From positions 2,170,001 to 2,234,000 of the forward strand of contig CAWFMM010000004.1 of the NCBI GenBank assembly GCA_963817035.1: a stretch of DNA of 64,000 bases. Reading direction: 5' to 3'. Of the stretch, positions 1-7,816 are shown piece by piece. This DNA is from AC-49 sp963817035 (GTDB lineage Bacteria; Actinomycetota; Thermoleophilia; Solirubrobacterales; Solirubrobacteraceae). The notes below the pieces were generated by a model. That model was not told the DNA's origin. It ran no database searches and was given only the letters and a program-made list of their open reading frames with translations. A program made the translations under genes and the position numbers. Every line of letters begins with the position of its first letter. Within the stretch, counting starts at the first letter, position 1.

Positions 1-1
1 A

Positions 2-586
2 CCCCAAACGGCCATCGACCGCGGGCCGATCGTCAGGCTTGCGCTGCGCCACCTGCCCGGTCAGTTCATCACCGGCATTCATACCGACGCGATCCGGGTC
101 ATCTACCAGAGCCCGCGCGAGCTGGTCGTCCTGATCCCGGCCGAGCACACCGGCCCGAGCATCCCCAACGTGCCACACATCACCCACCGCAATGTCATGT
201 GTCTGGTGTCGAGTTCCTACGCGCGAGGACGCACGATGGCGCTGCCGTCGGGACACACGTGGTACCTCCCGCAGGGGTACTCCAGCTGGGGCATGCGGTG
301 CGGCGGACTGGACATGCTGCGCAGCGCGGGGATCGCGACATCGACCACCCCCGACGGCTCCGGCGGCATCAGGGCGGGGCCGCCCACCCACATCACGCTC
401 CACCGCGTCACCCTGGTCCCCGACGGCGTCGCCCGCGTCACCGTGCGTGTGCCCCACGGCCGCGCGATCACCGTCCCCGTTCACAACAACGTCTACCGCT
501 ACACAACCCACGACATCCCAATCCAGCTCGGCGCCATCTGGTACGACGCCAACGGGCACCGCATCAACCACCGCCAAAACCCCTGA
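2..586 (+). CDS. Secreted/membrane-partner-like protein with VPDG module, 5' truncated by window edge
   Basis: The reading frame is open from base 2, so the start lies outside the window; a GTG at 170 is internal. The visible 194 residues end in a module with the pattern LVPDGVARV...PHGRAITVPVHNNVY...IWYDANG. The same pattern closes the proteins at 648-1532 (VVPDGVATV...VPVTENLY...WLDADN) and, more loosely, at 4282-5451 (AVPDGITAV). Both of those are encoded with an ECF sigma factor and carry one membrane helix, so this is probably a third member whose sigma partner is beyond the edge. The function of the module is unknown to me. Family relation is seen directly; a sensor or anti-sigma role is inference. 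Confidence 0.7.
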   Translation, partial: PQTAIDRGPIVRLALRHLPGQFITGIHTDAIRVIYQSPRELVVLIPAEHTGPSIPNVPHITHRNVMCLVSSSYARGRTMALPSGHTWYLPQGYSSWGMRCGGLDMLRSAGIATSTTPDGSGGIRAGPPTHITLHRVTLVPDGVARVTVRVPHGRAITVPVHNNVYRYTTHDIPIQLGAIWYDANGHRINHRQNP

Positions 587-611
587 CAACGCCACGCCGC
601 CCTCCCTTGGC

Positions 612-639
612 AGTGTCGCGTTGTGCGCAAGGCGACACT
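612..639. terminator. Bidirectional hairpin terminator
   Basis: Perfect 8-bp inverted repeat, AGTGTCGC at 612-619 and GCGACACT at 632-639 with a 12-nt loop, located between two convergent genes. There is no T-run on either side, so an intrinsic terminator is plausible but not certain. Confidence 0.5.
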
Positions 640-647
640 CGCTTCGG

Positions 648-1532
648 TCACCCAGGGGGGCCGATGGTCGTGTTGTCGGCGTCGAGCCATTGCACGCGGG
701 ATGGCAATGCCGGGGGTGGCGGAGGCCGGGTTGGCGATCGGTCGCTCGTCGACGGTGCTGGGGTGACCGCTGCGCGGGGCTCGTCGGTGTAGAGGTTCTC
801 GGTGACCGGGACGTGGTGTGTGATGCCGTCGGGGTAGGTGAGCCGTACCGTCGCGACGCCGTCTGGCACGACGCCGACCGCGTGTCCTTCGACGCCGAAG
901 ACACCGACGAGGAGACCGTGGGCGCGGATCGCGGCGAGACTTGCGCAAGACCAGGCGTCGGGCGGGATCAGGATGCAGATCGGTTCGAAGCTCTGCGTCG
1001 CGCCGGTCACGGGGTTGATCCCCTTCTGCTGGGAGTAGATCACCGCGTGCTGGCCGTCGGCGAGTGTCACGAGCCGGATCGAGCTGAGCCGCACTCCAGC
1101 GCCCTCAGGGCCAATCGCACGAAGCAACGACTCAGTCGCACGACTGCGGTCGGCAGCGGTTTGCGGCCGACGCAGCACGCCAAGCGTCGTGACCGCCGCG
1201 GTCGGGATCGGCGTCTTGGACGTGCTGGGCGCCGCGGCGCCCGGCCCGCCGAGCATCGGGGTCCAGACTCCGGTCGCGGCCAGCGCTGCAGTCGTAGCCG
1301 CGATCAGACACAGGGCGACAAGGGCGACACGAACACCGACACGCCGGGCATGCCTACCCGGCACGAACGGGAGGTGCCGTTCGACGCGTGGCGGTGCATC
1401 TGTGATGGCGGTGATCCGCGTCCAGAGCGCGTCGCTTTCGATATCGGTTGACCGGGTGGCGTCAGCGAGCGGGTCGTGGGCGCGAAGCAGCGCCAACAGC
1501 GGATCGTCAGCGACGGGCGCCCTGCTGGTCAT
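648..1532 (-). CDS. Single-pass membrane partner of ECF sigma factor, VPDG C-terminal module
   Basis: 294 aa if started at the ATG at 1532, which overlaps the stop of the upstream sigma gene as ATGA, a sign of translational coupling. Residues 1-60 are cytoplasmic and Arg-rich, with a DPLLALLRAHDP stretch resembling the N-terminus of the 4282-5451 protein. One hydrophobic helix lies at about 65-88, followed by an extracytoplasmic part with a Pro-rich tract and the VPDG...VPVTENLY module. Topology and coupling fit an anti-sigma or signal-sensing partner, but no zinc-binding anti-sigma motif (HxxxCxxC) is present. It is a paralogue of the 2-586 and 4282-5451 products. Confidence 0.7.
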   Translation of the reverse strand: MTSRAPVADDPLLALLRAHDPLADATRSTDIESDALWTRITAITDAPPRVERHLPFVPGRHARRVGVRVALVALCLIAATTAALAATGVWTPMLGGPGAAAPSTSKTPIPTAAVTTLGVLRRPQTAADRSRATESLLRAIGPEGAGVRLSSIRLVTLADGQHAVIYSQQKGINPVTGATQSFEPICILIPPDAWSCASLAAIRAHGLLVGVFGVEGHAVGVVPDGVATVRLTYPDGITHHVPVTENLYTDEPRAAVTPAPSTSDRSPTRPPPPPALPSRVQWLDADNTTIGPPG

Positions 1533-2089
1533 GATGCAGTCTCCTTCGGCTCCGGGGCCGATGTCGGTGACACCGCGGTCGATTGGTCGGCTGGCCGATC
1601 GAGCACGCGCCTCAGGCGGCGCTTCGCGCGATGCAGCCGAACCCGGAACGCTCCGGGCGAAACACCCATGACGACAGCAGCCTCGTGTGGTTGTAGCCCG
1701 TCCCACGCGATCAGCGTCAGCGCCTCACGATCCTTCTCGCCCAGGCGGGCCAGCGCGGCCACGACAAGTCCGTCCCCTTCCACCGGGTCGGTCGGCAGTG
1801 GCCGTAGGGTTCGCAGCCGAACTACGAGTGCGTAGCGGCGCCGCGCTCCTCGTCGTTGGGTCCCGATGACGTTGCGAGCCACCGCAAGCAGCCACGGCAG
1901 CGGGTCGGCAGGCACGCTCTCCAGCCGTCGCCAGGCAACAAGAAACGTCTCGGCCACGACATCCTCGACGCTCTCGGCCACTACCCGCCGACGAGCGTAC
2001 GCAATGACCGTCGCGTGATGCAGGACGAACAGCACCTCCAGCCGCTCCGCGCTCAGGGACAACTCGCAAGACTCACCCGGTCCAGGCAT
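1529..2089 (-). CDS. ECF-type RNA polymerase sigma factor
   Basis: About 186 aa from the ATG at 2089; a longer in-frame start exists at 2137. The 2089 start is preferred for the GAGGGGG purine run just upstream. Region 2 is visible as AYARRRVVAESVEDVVAETF and WRRLESVPADPLPWLLAVARN. Region 4 is the helix-turn-helix in LTLIAWDGLQPHEAAVVMG...FRVRLHRAKRRL. This is the standard ECF size with no extra C-terminal domain. Its stop overlaps the start of the membrane partner at 648-1532. It resembles the sigma factor at 3776-4285 closely enough to suggest duplication. It probably directs its own transcription (see the promoter entry at 2090-2126). Confidence 0.88.
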   Translation of the reverse strand: MPGPGESCELSLSAERLEVLFVLHHATVIAYARRRVVAESVEDVVAETFLVAWRRLESVPADPLPWLLAVARNVIGTQRRGARRRYALVVRLRTLRPLPTDPVEGDGLVVAALARLGEKDREALTLIAWDGLQPHEAAVVMGVSPGAFRVRLHRAKRRLRRVLDRPADQSTAVSPTSAPEPKETAS

Positions 2090-2126
2090 CACCCCCTCTG
2101 TTGCCAGCACACCCGGCAGCGTTACA
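2090..2126 (-). promoter_or_regulatory. Candidate ECF autoregulatory promoter
   Basis: Reading on the minus strand, TGTAAC starts at 2126, 37 nt before the ATG, with CCGG and CTGG further down. The same order (TGTAAG, CCGG, GTC, CTGG) occurs 36 nt before the start of the second sigma gene at 3776. Matched spacing at two paralogous genes suggests an ECF-type -35/-10 pair; this is inference from two sites. Confidence 0.4.
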
Positions 2127-2177
2127 CGACTCCCCAACCCGTGCTGTCAGTGCAGCTGACCGCGCATAGGAGCACTC

Positions 2178-2552
2178 TCAGGGCGAGGAGTGCCTTGCGC
2201 CGCACCCGTAGACCGCCCGTCCAGCGCGATGGCGCTCCGCGACGAAGCAGCCGTTGGTCAGCACCTGGACGTCGTACTTCGCGCGCTCTCCGGTCACCTC
2301 GATCAGACACGCAAACAGCCGTAGCCGAGTGTGACCAAACGGCGCCGCTTGGCGCTCTGCACGCGTCGCCGCGTGACACGATGCCCACGTGGGGCGCGGC
2401 GAGCTGGCCGTGTGGGTCAACGCGTGCTCCAGGGCGCGGACCGACCCCGACTTCCCGGCGACCGCGATCGGCGAAAACACGCCGACTAGCACCACCGACG
2501 CGATGACCGCAGCGGACAGGACCCTGCGCTTCACAGGCAGACCGTAACGCAC
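2178..2552 (-). CDS. Small secreted protein of unknown function
   Basis: 124 aa from GTG at 2552, or 118 aa from GTG at 2534 (VKRRVLSAAVIASVV). The N-terminus is a classic signal peptide: KRR, a hydrophobic core to about residue 30, then SPIAVAGK. The mature part of about 90 residues has four Cys (CHAAT, FACLIEV, NGCFV, YGCGA), suggesting disulphides in an exported protein. No family recognised. It lies upstream of, and in the same direction as, the sigma gene but is separated by about 90 bp. The signal peptide and high GC3 argue that it is real. Confidence 0.6.
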   Translation of the reverse strand: MRYGLPVKRRVLSAAVIASVVLVGVFSPIAVAGKSGSVRALEHALTHTASSPRPTWASCHAATRAERQAAPFGHTRLRLFACLIEVTGERAKYDVQVLTNGCFVAERHRAGRAVYGCGARHSSP

Positions 2553-2762
2553 TGGACAGGGTTGTCAAACCAATCTGCCGCGCGTTGGCTGGTCAGACTG
2601 CGCGTCGGGGCAATCGGTCCCCCGGGCCGCGCCGACCTCGATCGCTGGTGCTACCCGCAAAGCGAGGTCGTCGGAGCGACGGCGTGCTCTGCTGTATGTC
2701 CGTCGACGACATGAGCCCCGTTGAGCTTGAGTGCCAGCCTCGGGCGGTCGATAGGAGGCCAT

Positions 2763-3599
2763 ATGGGTCAGCGGCGTCGACGGACAGCGGGGATCGTCCT
2801 ATGCGTCGTCGAGGTTGCAGTTCTCGGCGTGTTGCTCGTTGGACGCGGCTCCGGTTCGCCGCCGGGACGATCGCAGGCCAGCTGTCAACACGGTCACGGT
2901 CGCGCGTGCGTGCTGTTCGTGGGCAACAGCTACACCTTCGTCAACGACCTCCCGGCAGCCTTCGAGGCCCTCGCGGACAGTGGGGGCCATTCGGTCGCGA
3001 CCGGGACTCTGGCCGAGGGCGGGGCGACGCTTGCCGGCCATCTCGCTGCCGCGGAGACTCGCAAGACGCTTCGTGACTCCCGGTGGGACGTCGTGGTGTT
3101 GCAGGAGCAGAGCCAGATCCCGTCTATCGACCAGCTTCGCGTGACCGAGATGTATCCGGCCGCTCGCGGCCTTGTCCGCGCGGTCCGCAACGCCCATGCC
3201 AAGGCGCTGCTCTTTCTCACATGGGCCCATCGCCACGGCTGGCCAGAGAACGGGTTGAGGGGCTACTCGCCGATGCAGACGGCGATCGATAGCGGCTATC
3301 TCAAGATCGGGCGAGAACTGCACGTGCCGGTCGCTCCGGCTGGCGTCGCGTGGTCAGCCGAGCTGCGGCAGCCGACCCACCCCGACTTGTGGATACCTGA
3401 CGGCAGCCATCCAACGGTCAGCGGAACCTATCTGGCGGCGTGCGTGTTCTACGCGACGATGTTTCACCAGAGCCCAGTCGGCCTGCGCTACCGGTCCGCC
3501 GGGCTATCAGCAGACACAGCGGCGCAATTGCAGCGCGTTGCCACAAGCGTCGTTCTCGGCAGGCCCGCGAGATGGGGATTACGACAGGGCGGACTCTGA
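2763..3599 (+). CDS. Membrane-anchored SGNH/GDSL-like hydrolase
   Basis: 278 aa from ATG at 2763, chosen because AGGAGG lies 4 nt upstream at 2754-2759. An N-terminal helix (IVLCVVEVAVLGVLLVG) anchors or exports it. The SGNH blocks are present in order: block I LFVGNSYTF (Ser in place of the usual GDS context, as in the GNSYT subgroup), a VVVLQEQSQ strand, and a C-terminal DGSHPTVSGTYLAA block carrying the catalytic Asp and His. SGNH proteins act on esters, often acyl groups on glycans; the substrate here cannot be inferred. It stands alone between the two sigma loci. Confidence 0.72.
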   Translation: MGQRRRRTAGIVLCVVEVAVLGVLLVGRGSGSPPGRSQASCQHGHGRACVLFVGNSYTFVNDLPAAFEALADSGGHSVATGTLAEGGATLAGHLAAAETRKTLRDSRWDVVVLQEQSQIPSIDQLRVTEMYPAARGLVRAVRNAHAKALLFLTWAHRHGWPENGLRGYSPMQTAIDSGYLKIGRELHVPVAPAGVAWSAELRQPTHPDLWIPDGSHPTVSGTYLAACVFYATMFHQSPVGLRYRSAGLSADTAAQLQRVATSVVLGRPARWGLRQGGL

Positions 3600-3739
3600 C
3601 GCGCTCGCCTACCGTTCGCTGCCGCGTGTCGCGCAATGCGCGACTGACGCTCTGACCACGTTGCTCGGCCTCGGCGGTCGGTCGGCTCAGCGGCCGGTGT
3701 CGAACAAGAACGCAGCGTTGAGCGGCGTGCTGATCGGAG

Positions 3740-3775
3740 TGTAAGAATCCGGCGTCGTCTGGACATGAGGGTGTT
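3740..3775 (+). promoter_or_regulatory. Candidate ECF autoregulatory promoter
   Basis: TGTAAG at 3740-3745 is followed by ATCCGGCGTCGTCTGG and begins 36 nt before the GTG start. It matches the arrangement upstream of the paralogous sigma gene (TGTAAC...CCGG...CTGG, 37 nt). The CGTC element resembles the -10 of many ECF promoters. Confidence 0.4.
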
Positions 3776-4285
3776 GTGGCAACGAGCCGAGTCGAGCGCC
3801 TTTTCGTAGATCACGCACCAGAGGTGTTGGCCTACGCGTTACGCAGAACGGACCCCGCGACGGCCGAGGATGTCGTGGCCGAAGTGTTCGCGACGGCGTG
3901 GCGGCGCATGGATTCGATACCTGAGAAGGATCCGGTGCTCTGGCTGTACGCCGTGGCCCGTCGGGTACTCGCCAATCAGCGACGCGCTGCGCTCAGACGC
4001 CTTGCGCTGGCGGAAGCGATACGCCCCATGCGTACGGCTGTGGGTCCACCAGAACTCGAGGAACGTCTCTCCGTTGCGATGGGCAGTCTCAGGCGCGCAG
4101 ACCGGGAGCTGCTGTACCTATCCGCGTGGGAAGGACTTGAGGCCGGTCAGATCGCGATCGTGCTCGGCTGCTCGACCGCCGCGGCGTACACACGATTGCA
4201 CCGCGCCAAGCGACGCTTGGCGATCGCGCTCGAGCGTGGCAGTGAGCCCGCACCGGAACCGACCCCGGAGGTCGCCTGCTCATGA
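3776..4285 (+). CDS. ECF-type RNA polymerase sigma factor
   Basis: 169 aa from GTG at 3776. Region 2: FVDHAPEVLAYALRRTDPAT and AEDVVAEVFATAWRRMDSIP with the KDPVLWLYAVARRVLANQRR segment. Region 4: DRELLYLSAWEGLEAGQIA and the recognition helix in STAAAYTRLHRAKRRL. Same architecture as the sigma factor at 1529-2089. The TGA stop overlaps the ATG of the next gene (ATGA at 4282), so sigma and membrane partner are co-translated. About 175 bp upstream is non-coding and holds the candidate promoter. Confidence 0.9.
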   Translation: MATSRVERLFVDHAPEVLAYALRRTDPATAEDVVAEVFATAWRRMDSIPEKDPVLWLYAVARRVLANQRRAALRRLALAEAIRPMRTAVGPPELEERLSVAMGSLRRADRELLYLSAWEGLEAGQIAIVLGCSTAAAYTRLHRAKRRLAIALERGSEPAPEPTPEVACS

Positions 4286-5451
4286 CCGACCCAATCGACT
4301 ACCTCCGCGCCCGCAACCCCGTCGATACGGCATCCCTCGAGATCCCTGCACCGCTCGCCCTGCGTGCGATCACGCCGCCCCCGCCTCCGCGACATTCCGG
4401 ACGCTGGCTTGCCGCCGCGGCCACGGCGGTCGTGGCCGTCATCGCCGGCGTCCTTCTCGTCTCCGGCCCAGCGACGACCGTCAACGCGGCCGCACGCGCA
4501 TACGCCGCCGTCGCCCCCGGCACAGGCGTCACGCACTGGCGAACCGAGACCACCAACCCCGGTGGACAGCGACAGGTCACCGAGGGCTGGGCGACGTCGA
4601 CGGTCACCCACGCCGTCGACTACTTCGTCGTCGACGGCCACCCGAAGCTGGTCGACGATGTCCTCACCGCCGACGGACACCAGACTGTGTGGACGGCCGG
4701 GACCGGCGAAACGCGCGCCGCCCCCTACCACGTCGATCCCAAGAACTTCGACAGCGGCGCCGGCGGTCTTGACCCCGGCCAGGACCCAGCGACATCGCTG
4801 CGCCTGGCTTACGAGGCCCACGTCCTACATCAGGTCGACCCGACGACCCTCACCATCGACATGCCACCCTGCTGCACCGGCACCTACCACCTCGACCCCG
4901 ACACCGGCGTGCCCACCCAATACGTCGTCACACGCAATCCCGCCGACATCGGACCGACGACGATGGACATCACGACCTACCAGCACCTCCCGGCCACCGC
5001 CGAGAATCTCAAGCGTCTCGACCCGCTCCCCCACCCCGTCCTCAAGCAACTCGGCACGGCCCGGGAGATGTTCGCGGCGCTACGCGAAGGCGCACCACCG
5101 TCCGGCGCAGATCGCGTCCACCTCAAGTCCTGGATGAGCAACGCAGGCCCGGACAACGGATGGCCGATGACCATCGACGACGTCCGCCCGCTCGGCAACG
5201 ACGCCTACCTCGTCCCGGCCGGCGACCATCTCTGCATCGCCATCGTCGGCTCGCTCGGCACCGGCGCAAGCTGCACCACCCTGAGCTACGCCGAACGACA
5301 CGGGGTAGAAGTCGACGGAACGATGGCCGTACCCGACGGCATAACCGCCGTCGACATCACCAACAGCGACGGCACCCACACCATCGACCGCGTCAAGAAC
5401 GGCACCGCCACGATCATCGGCGACCTGTCCTCGGGCTATGAGCTCAAATAG
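4282..5451 (+). CDS. Single-pass membrane partner of ECF sigma factor
   Basis: 389 aa. A short cytoplasmic N-terminus (DPIDYLRARNP, like DPLLALLRAHDP in the paralogue) is followed by a Pro stretch, one helix at about 42-60 (LAAAATAVVAVIAGVLLVSG) and a roughly 325-residue extracytoplasmic domain. That domain has a Cys pair (PPCCTGTYHLD), a further Cys pair (HLCIAI, ASCTTL) and a C-terminal AVPDGITAVDITNSDG module shared with the other two members. The first half of the exported part resembles outer-membrane-lipoprotein-like sigma regulators only in general style. Anti-sigma or sensor function is inferred from coupling and topology. Confidence 0.75.
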   Translation: MTDPIDYLRARNPVDTASLEIPAPLALRAITPPPPPRHSGRWLAAAATAVVAVIAGVLLVSGPATTVNAAARAYAAVAPGTGVTHWRTETTNPGGQRQVTEGWATSTVTHAVDYFVVDGHPKLVDDVLTADGHQTVWTAGTGETRAAPYHVDPKNFDSGAGGLDPGQDPATSLRLAYEAHVLHQVDPTTLTIDMPPCCTGTYHLDPDTGVPTQYVVTRNPADIGPTTMDITTYQHLPATAENLKRLDPLPHPVLKQLGTAREMFAALREGAPPSGADRVHLKSWMSNAGPDNGWPMTIDDVRPLGNDAYLVPAGDHLCIAIVGSLGTGASCTTLSYAERHGVEVDGTMAVPDGITAVDITNSDGTHTIDRVKNGTATIIGDLSSGYELK

Positions 5452-5621
5452 GCACCCACCGCTCGCTTCTCGCGCCGGGCTGAGACGCCGCAGATGGGAG
5501 AGACCTGGAGGCGGTGCTCTCGGCGCGCTGAACGCAGGGACTCGATGAGCTCGCGCAACAATTCGCGCCCTCCCTCGTTCTCCAGCCAAATGGCCGTGAC
5601 AACACAACGATGGAGGCTCCA

Positions 5622-6071
5622 ATGCTTCGGCCGCGTCCTGCCGCCGCGCTGCTCGTGATCTGCTGCGCTCTCAGCTCGAGCGCCGCCGCCGCGACAAGCG
5701 CGGCATCACCGCCGGCCACCAAGCCCACGATCCCGTCGGTCGTGCTCCGCGACTGCCTGTGGCACGCCGGCGGCATGGTTCACAAGCACACCCTGGTGGC
5801 CCTGCGGCGAGCGTTGATCACGATGCCGCTCGACGTGGACGAGTACACGACGTGCAGAGTCCAGATCGAAAGCCAAGTCGCCGCCTACACCGGGAACCCG
5901 GGACAAGCCAAGTCCGACGCCGTGGTAGACGACTGCACCACGCACGGCGCCCTGACCCACAGCTTCCCTGTGTCCGTGTTACGCCAGGCCCGCCGGAACC
6001 TGCGCATCGATATCGCCGACTACACCGCGTGTAGCCAGGTCATCACCAGTCAGCTCAGCGCGTTGCGCTGA
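5622..6071 (+). CDS. Secreted protein with two tandem Cys-containing repeats
   Basis: 149 aa from ATG at 5622, preferred over 5610 because GGAGG lies just ahead. Signal peptide: RPRPAAALLVICCALSSSAAA. The mature protein is two copies of a roughly 45-residue unit: DC..HG, a central LR.A (or RQAR), then L(D)(V/I)(D/A)(E/D)YT.C..(V/I)..SQ(V/L). Copy 1 spans about residues 40-90 (LRDCLWHAG...YTTCRVQIESQV) and copy 2 about 100-149 (VDDCTTHGA...YTACSQVITSQL). Each copy has two Cys, suggesting one disulphide per unit. No function recognised. It is convergent with the next gene. Confidence 0.7.
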   Translation: MLRPRPAAALLVICCALSSSAAAATSAASPPATKPTIPSVVLRDCLWHAGGMVHKHTLVALRRALITMPLDVDEYTTCRVQIESQVAAYTGNPGQAKSDAVVDDCTTHGALTHSFPVSVLRQARRNLRIDIADYTACSQVITSQLSALR

Positions 6072-6176
6072 GGGCACGGATGACTAACGGGTGCAAGCCA
6101 CGCCTTGCGTTCTCGCGCACTGTCAATGCGCAGCAGGTACCAGGCCCATCGTTCCGCTTTATGAGGCGCTGGAGAC

Positions 6177-7430
6177 TCAGCCAGTGAGCGCGAGTTCCTG
6201 CTCTCGAGCGAGCAGGCCAAGCCAACGGTCCAGGTGTCCGAAGTCGGGAACCTTGAGGTCGTGGTGCTCGAGCGTCCGACGCACCACGGTCGCAACGTCC
6301 CGCGCCGCGCGCAGTTCGCCCTCGATGTGCGTCATCCGCATCGAAGGTAGAGAAAGCCTCCGCATCGCGTCGACCTCGCCCTCTCTCGTCCAGAGGTAGT
6401 GTGGGCGGGCTCGATCGGCGAGATCCTCGAATCCACGGAATCGACAGCAAGCGCGCTTGCACGTGAACCGGTGACGGATGTTGCCGTCGGCCAGGATCGC
6501 GTCGGCTGCCTTGGCGTCGAAGGTCGTCTTCAGTGCTTCGAGGTACACCCGCCGGGCGGGGCCACCGCTGTTCTCTCCCGCCTCGCGGCGCAACCGCTCC
6601 CGTTCCGTGGTCGGCCGGTTCAGAGAGGCGAGGTCGTGTCCTTCCGCTTGGCCGAGCCCAGAGTCGAATGCGGTGACGCCGAGGGCCTGCAGGACGAGTC
6701 CGAATGCGCCGACGCGTCCAACGATGATCGGCAGCCCAGCGGATCGAATGGCGTGCGTGAACTGCACGAAGCGAGCCAGCTTCTCGAGGCTGTCGCTGAC
6801 GGGGTTCAAACGCAGTGGCTGGACGTAGACGCCGTCGATCGGATGATCGAGCAAGCGCCGCACCATCTCGTCCGGGCGCGACATCGCCACCGCGCCAGGT
6901 GCGAGCATCGCCAGCATGGGCTTGCGATCAAGCGATGCGCCGCCATTGCCTGCGCAGGCGGCTGCGAGGATCTCGTCATTTGCCGACAGCCACGCTTGCA
7001 ACTCGTGGTCGTAGAGCGGCAATCCAGGGGCCAGATATAGATCGGCACCTACGTTCTGCTGAAAGTCGAGCGCCCGTCGGGCGAACTCCGCCGCGCGTTG
7101 CCGGGTGAAGTCGGCGACCATGATCGGCCGATTAGGCGCGTACGGGAGCGTCGCCAGTGCCTCAACCTCGAGGAAGCGGGCGCCCGTGAATCGCAGACTC
7201 TGCGACTCAACGATCCGCATGATGCGGTCCTCGCGCAGACGCTTGAGCAACGGGGGATCGCTGGCCGCGTACGACGCCTCGATGACGACACCCCGCGGAT
7301 TCAGGCTGTCGGCGAAGAGTGTGGCGCCCGCGAGCGCCTCCTCGATCGCGCGGTGGTCGCGGCGGGTCACGCGCGCCAGGAATGCCAAATCGTCTAGAGG
7401 CGCCGGAGGGGTAGCTATTGTCGCGGACAT
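6177..7430 (-). CDS. TIM-barrel-like protein with C-x3-CC...H metal-type motif, unknown function
   Basis: 417 aa from ATG at 7430; an upstream in-frame start at 7478 would run into the divergent antitoxin gene. Alternating strand/helix segments such as RPIMVADFT, VGADLYLAPG, KPMLAMLAPG, IDGVYVQPLRL and LPIIVGRVGAFGLVLQALGVTAFDSG read like successive barrel strands. The penultimate one resembles the loop of tRNA-guanine transglycosylases (compare GIGDVDDLIRGVALGIDTFDC in the tgt product here). Near the C-terminus Cys324, Cys328, Cys329 and His344 could bind zinc. A TGT-superfamily relation is inference only. It is divergent from a Xre/RES pair with 29 bp between starts, so co-regulation is possible. 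Confidence 0.65.
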   Translation of the reverse strand: MSATIATPPAPLDDLAFLARVTRRDHRAIEEALAGATLFADSLNPRGVVIEASYAASDPPLLKRLREDRIMRIVESQSLRFTGARFLEVEALATLPYAPNRPIMVADFTRQRAAEFARRALDFQQNVGADLYLAPGLPLYDHELQAWLSANDEILAAACAGNGGASLDRKPMLAMLAPGAVAMSRPDEMVRRLLDHPIDGVYVQPLRLNPVSDSLEKLARFVQFTHAIRSAGLPIIVGRVGAFGLVLQALGVTAFDSGLGQAEGHDLASLNRPTTERERLRREAGENSGGPARRVYLEALKTTFDAKAADAILADGNIRHRFTCKRACCRFRGFEDLADRARPHYLWTREGEVDAMRRLSLPSMRMTHIEGELRAARDVATVVRRTLEHHDLKVPDFGHLDRWLGLLAREQELALTG

Positions 7431-7432
7431 AG

Positions 7433-7455
7433 TGTGTGACAAACTAAGGGACACA
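7433..7455. promoter_or_regulatory. Candidate operator, TGTGT-N13-ACACA
   Basis: Inverted repeat TGTGT (7433-7437) and ACACA (7451-7455) fills the 29-bp gap between two divergent starts. Xre antitoxins commonly repress their own promoter, so this is the natural site; the arms are short. Confidence 0.35.
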
Positions 7456-7459
7456 GCGG

Positions 7460-7813
7460 ATGGCAACCCGAACGACACTTGAGCCCCTTCCCGACCGGCT
7501 GCGGCGCGCGGTTCACGAGACCGATCTCGATCAGGCGGACATCGCCCGGCTGCTGGACACCAATCCCCGGACCGTTTCGCGATGGTTGCAGGACAAATCC
7601 GAGCCGCGGCCCGAGGCCCGCAGGCGGCTTCTGGAGGTCGTCGCGGTGCTGGAGAGCCTGTCCGCGGTCCTCAAACCCCAAGCTGCTCACGATTGGCTGT
7701 TCTCCCCGAACAGCATGCTTGACCACCACAAGCCTGTGGATCTCCTCGCCGAGGGCGGGTTTCGTCAAGTGCTGGCGCTGATCGACGCGCTCGCTGAAGG
7801 CGTCTTCGTCTGA
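7460..7813 (+). CDS. Xre/MbcA/ParS-type antitoxin
   Basis: 117 aa. Residues about 10-45 form a helix-turn-helix (ETDLDQADIARLLDTNPRTVSRWLQ). The C-terminal half, with DWLFSPNSMLDHHKPVDLL and VLALIDALAEGVFV, has the spacing of the MbcA/ParS toxin-binding domain. In this family the antitoxin neutralises a RES-domain toxin and represses the operon. The RES gene follows 3 nt downstream, exactly the expected order. It sits beside an integrase gene, consistent with a plasmid- or island-stabilising module. Confidence 0.85.
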   Translation: MATRTTLEPLPDRLRRAVHETDLDQADIARLLDTNPRTVSRWLQDKSEPRPEARRRLLEVVAVLESLSAVLKPQAAHDWLFSPNSMLDHHKPVDLLAEGGFRQVLALIDALAEGVFV

Positions 7814-7816
7814 GAC

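Noticed and set aside
6177..7430. Naming this protein DpdA or a true tRNA-guanine transglycosylase
   Set aside because: The catalytic TDSGGFQ-type motif is not visible and the Cys spacing differs (C-x3-CC, not C-x-C-x2-C); the likeness is only in general layout.
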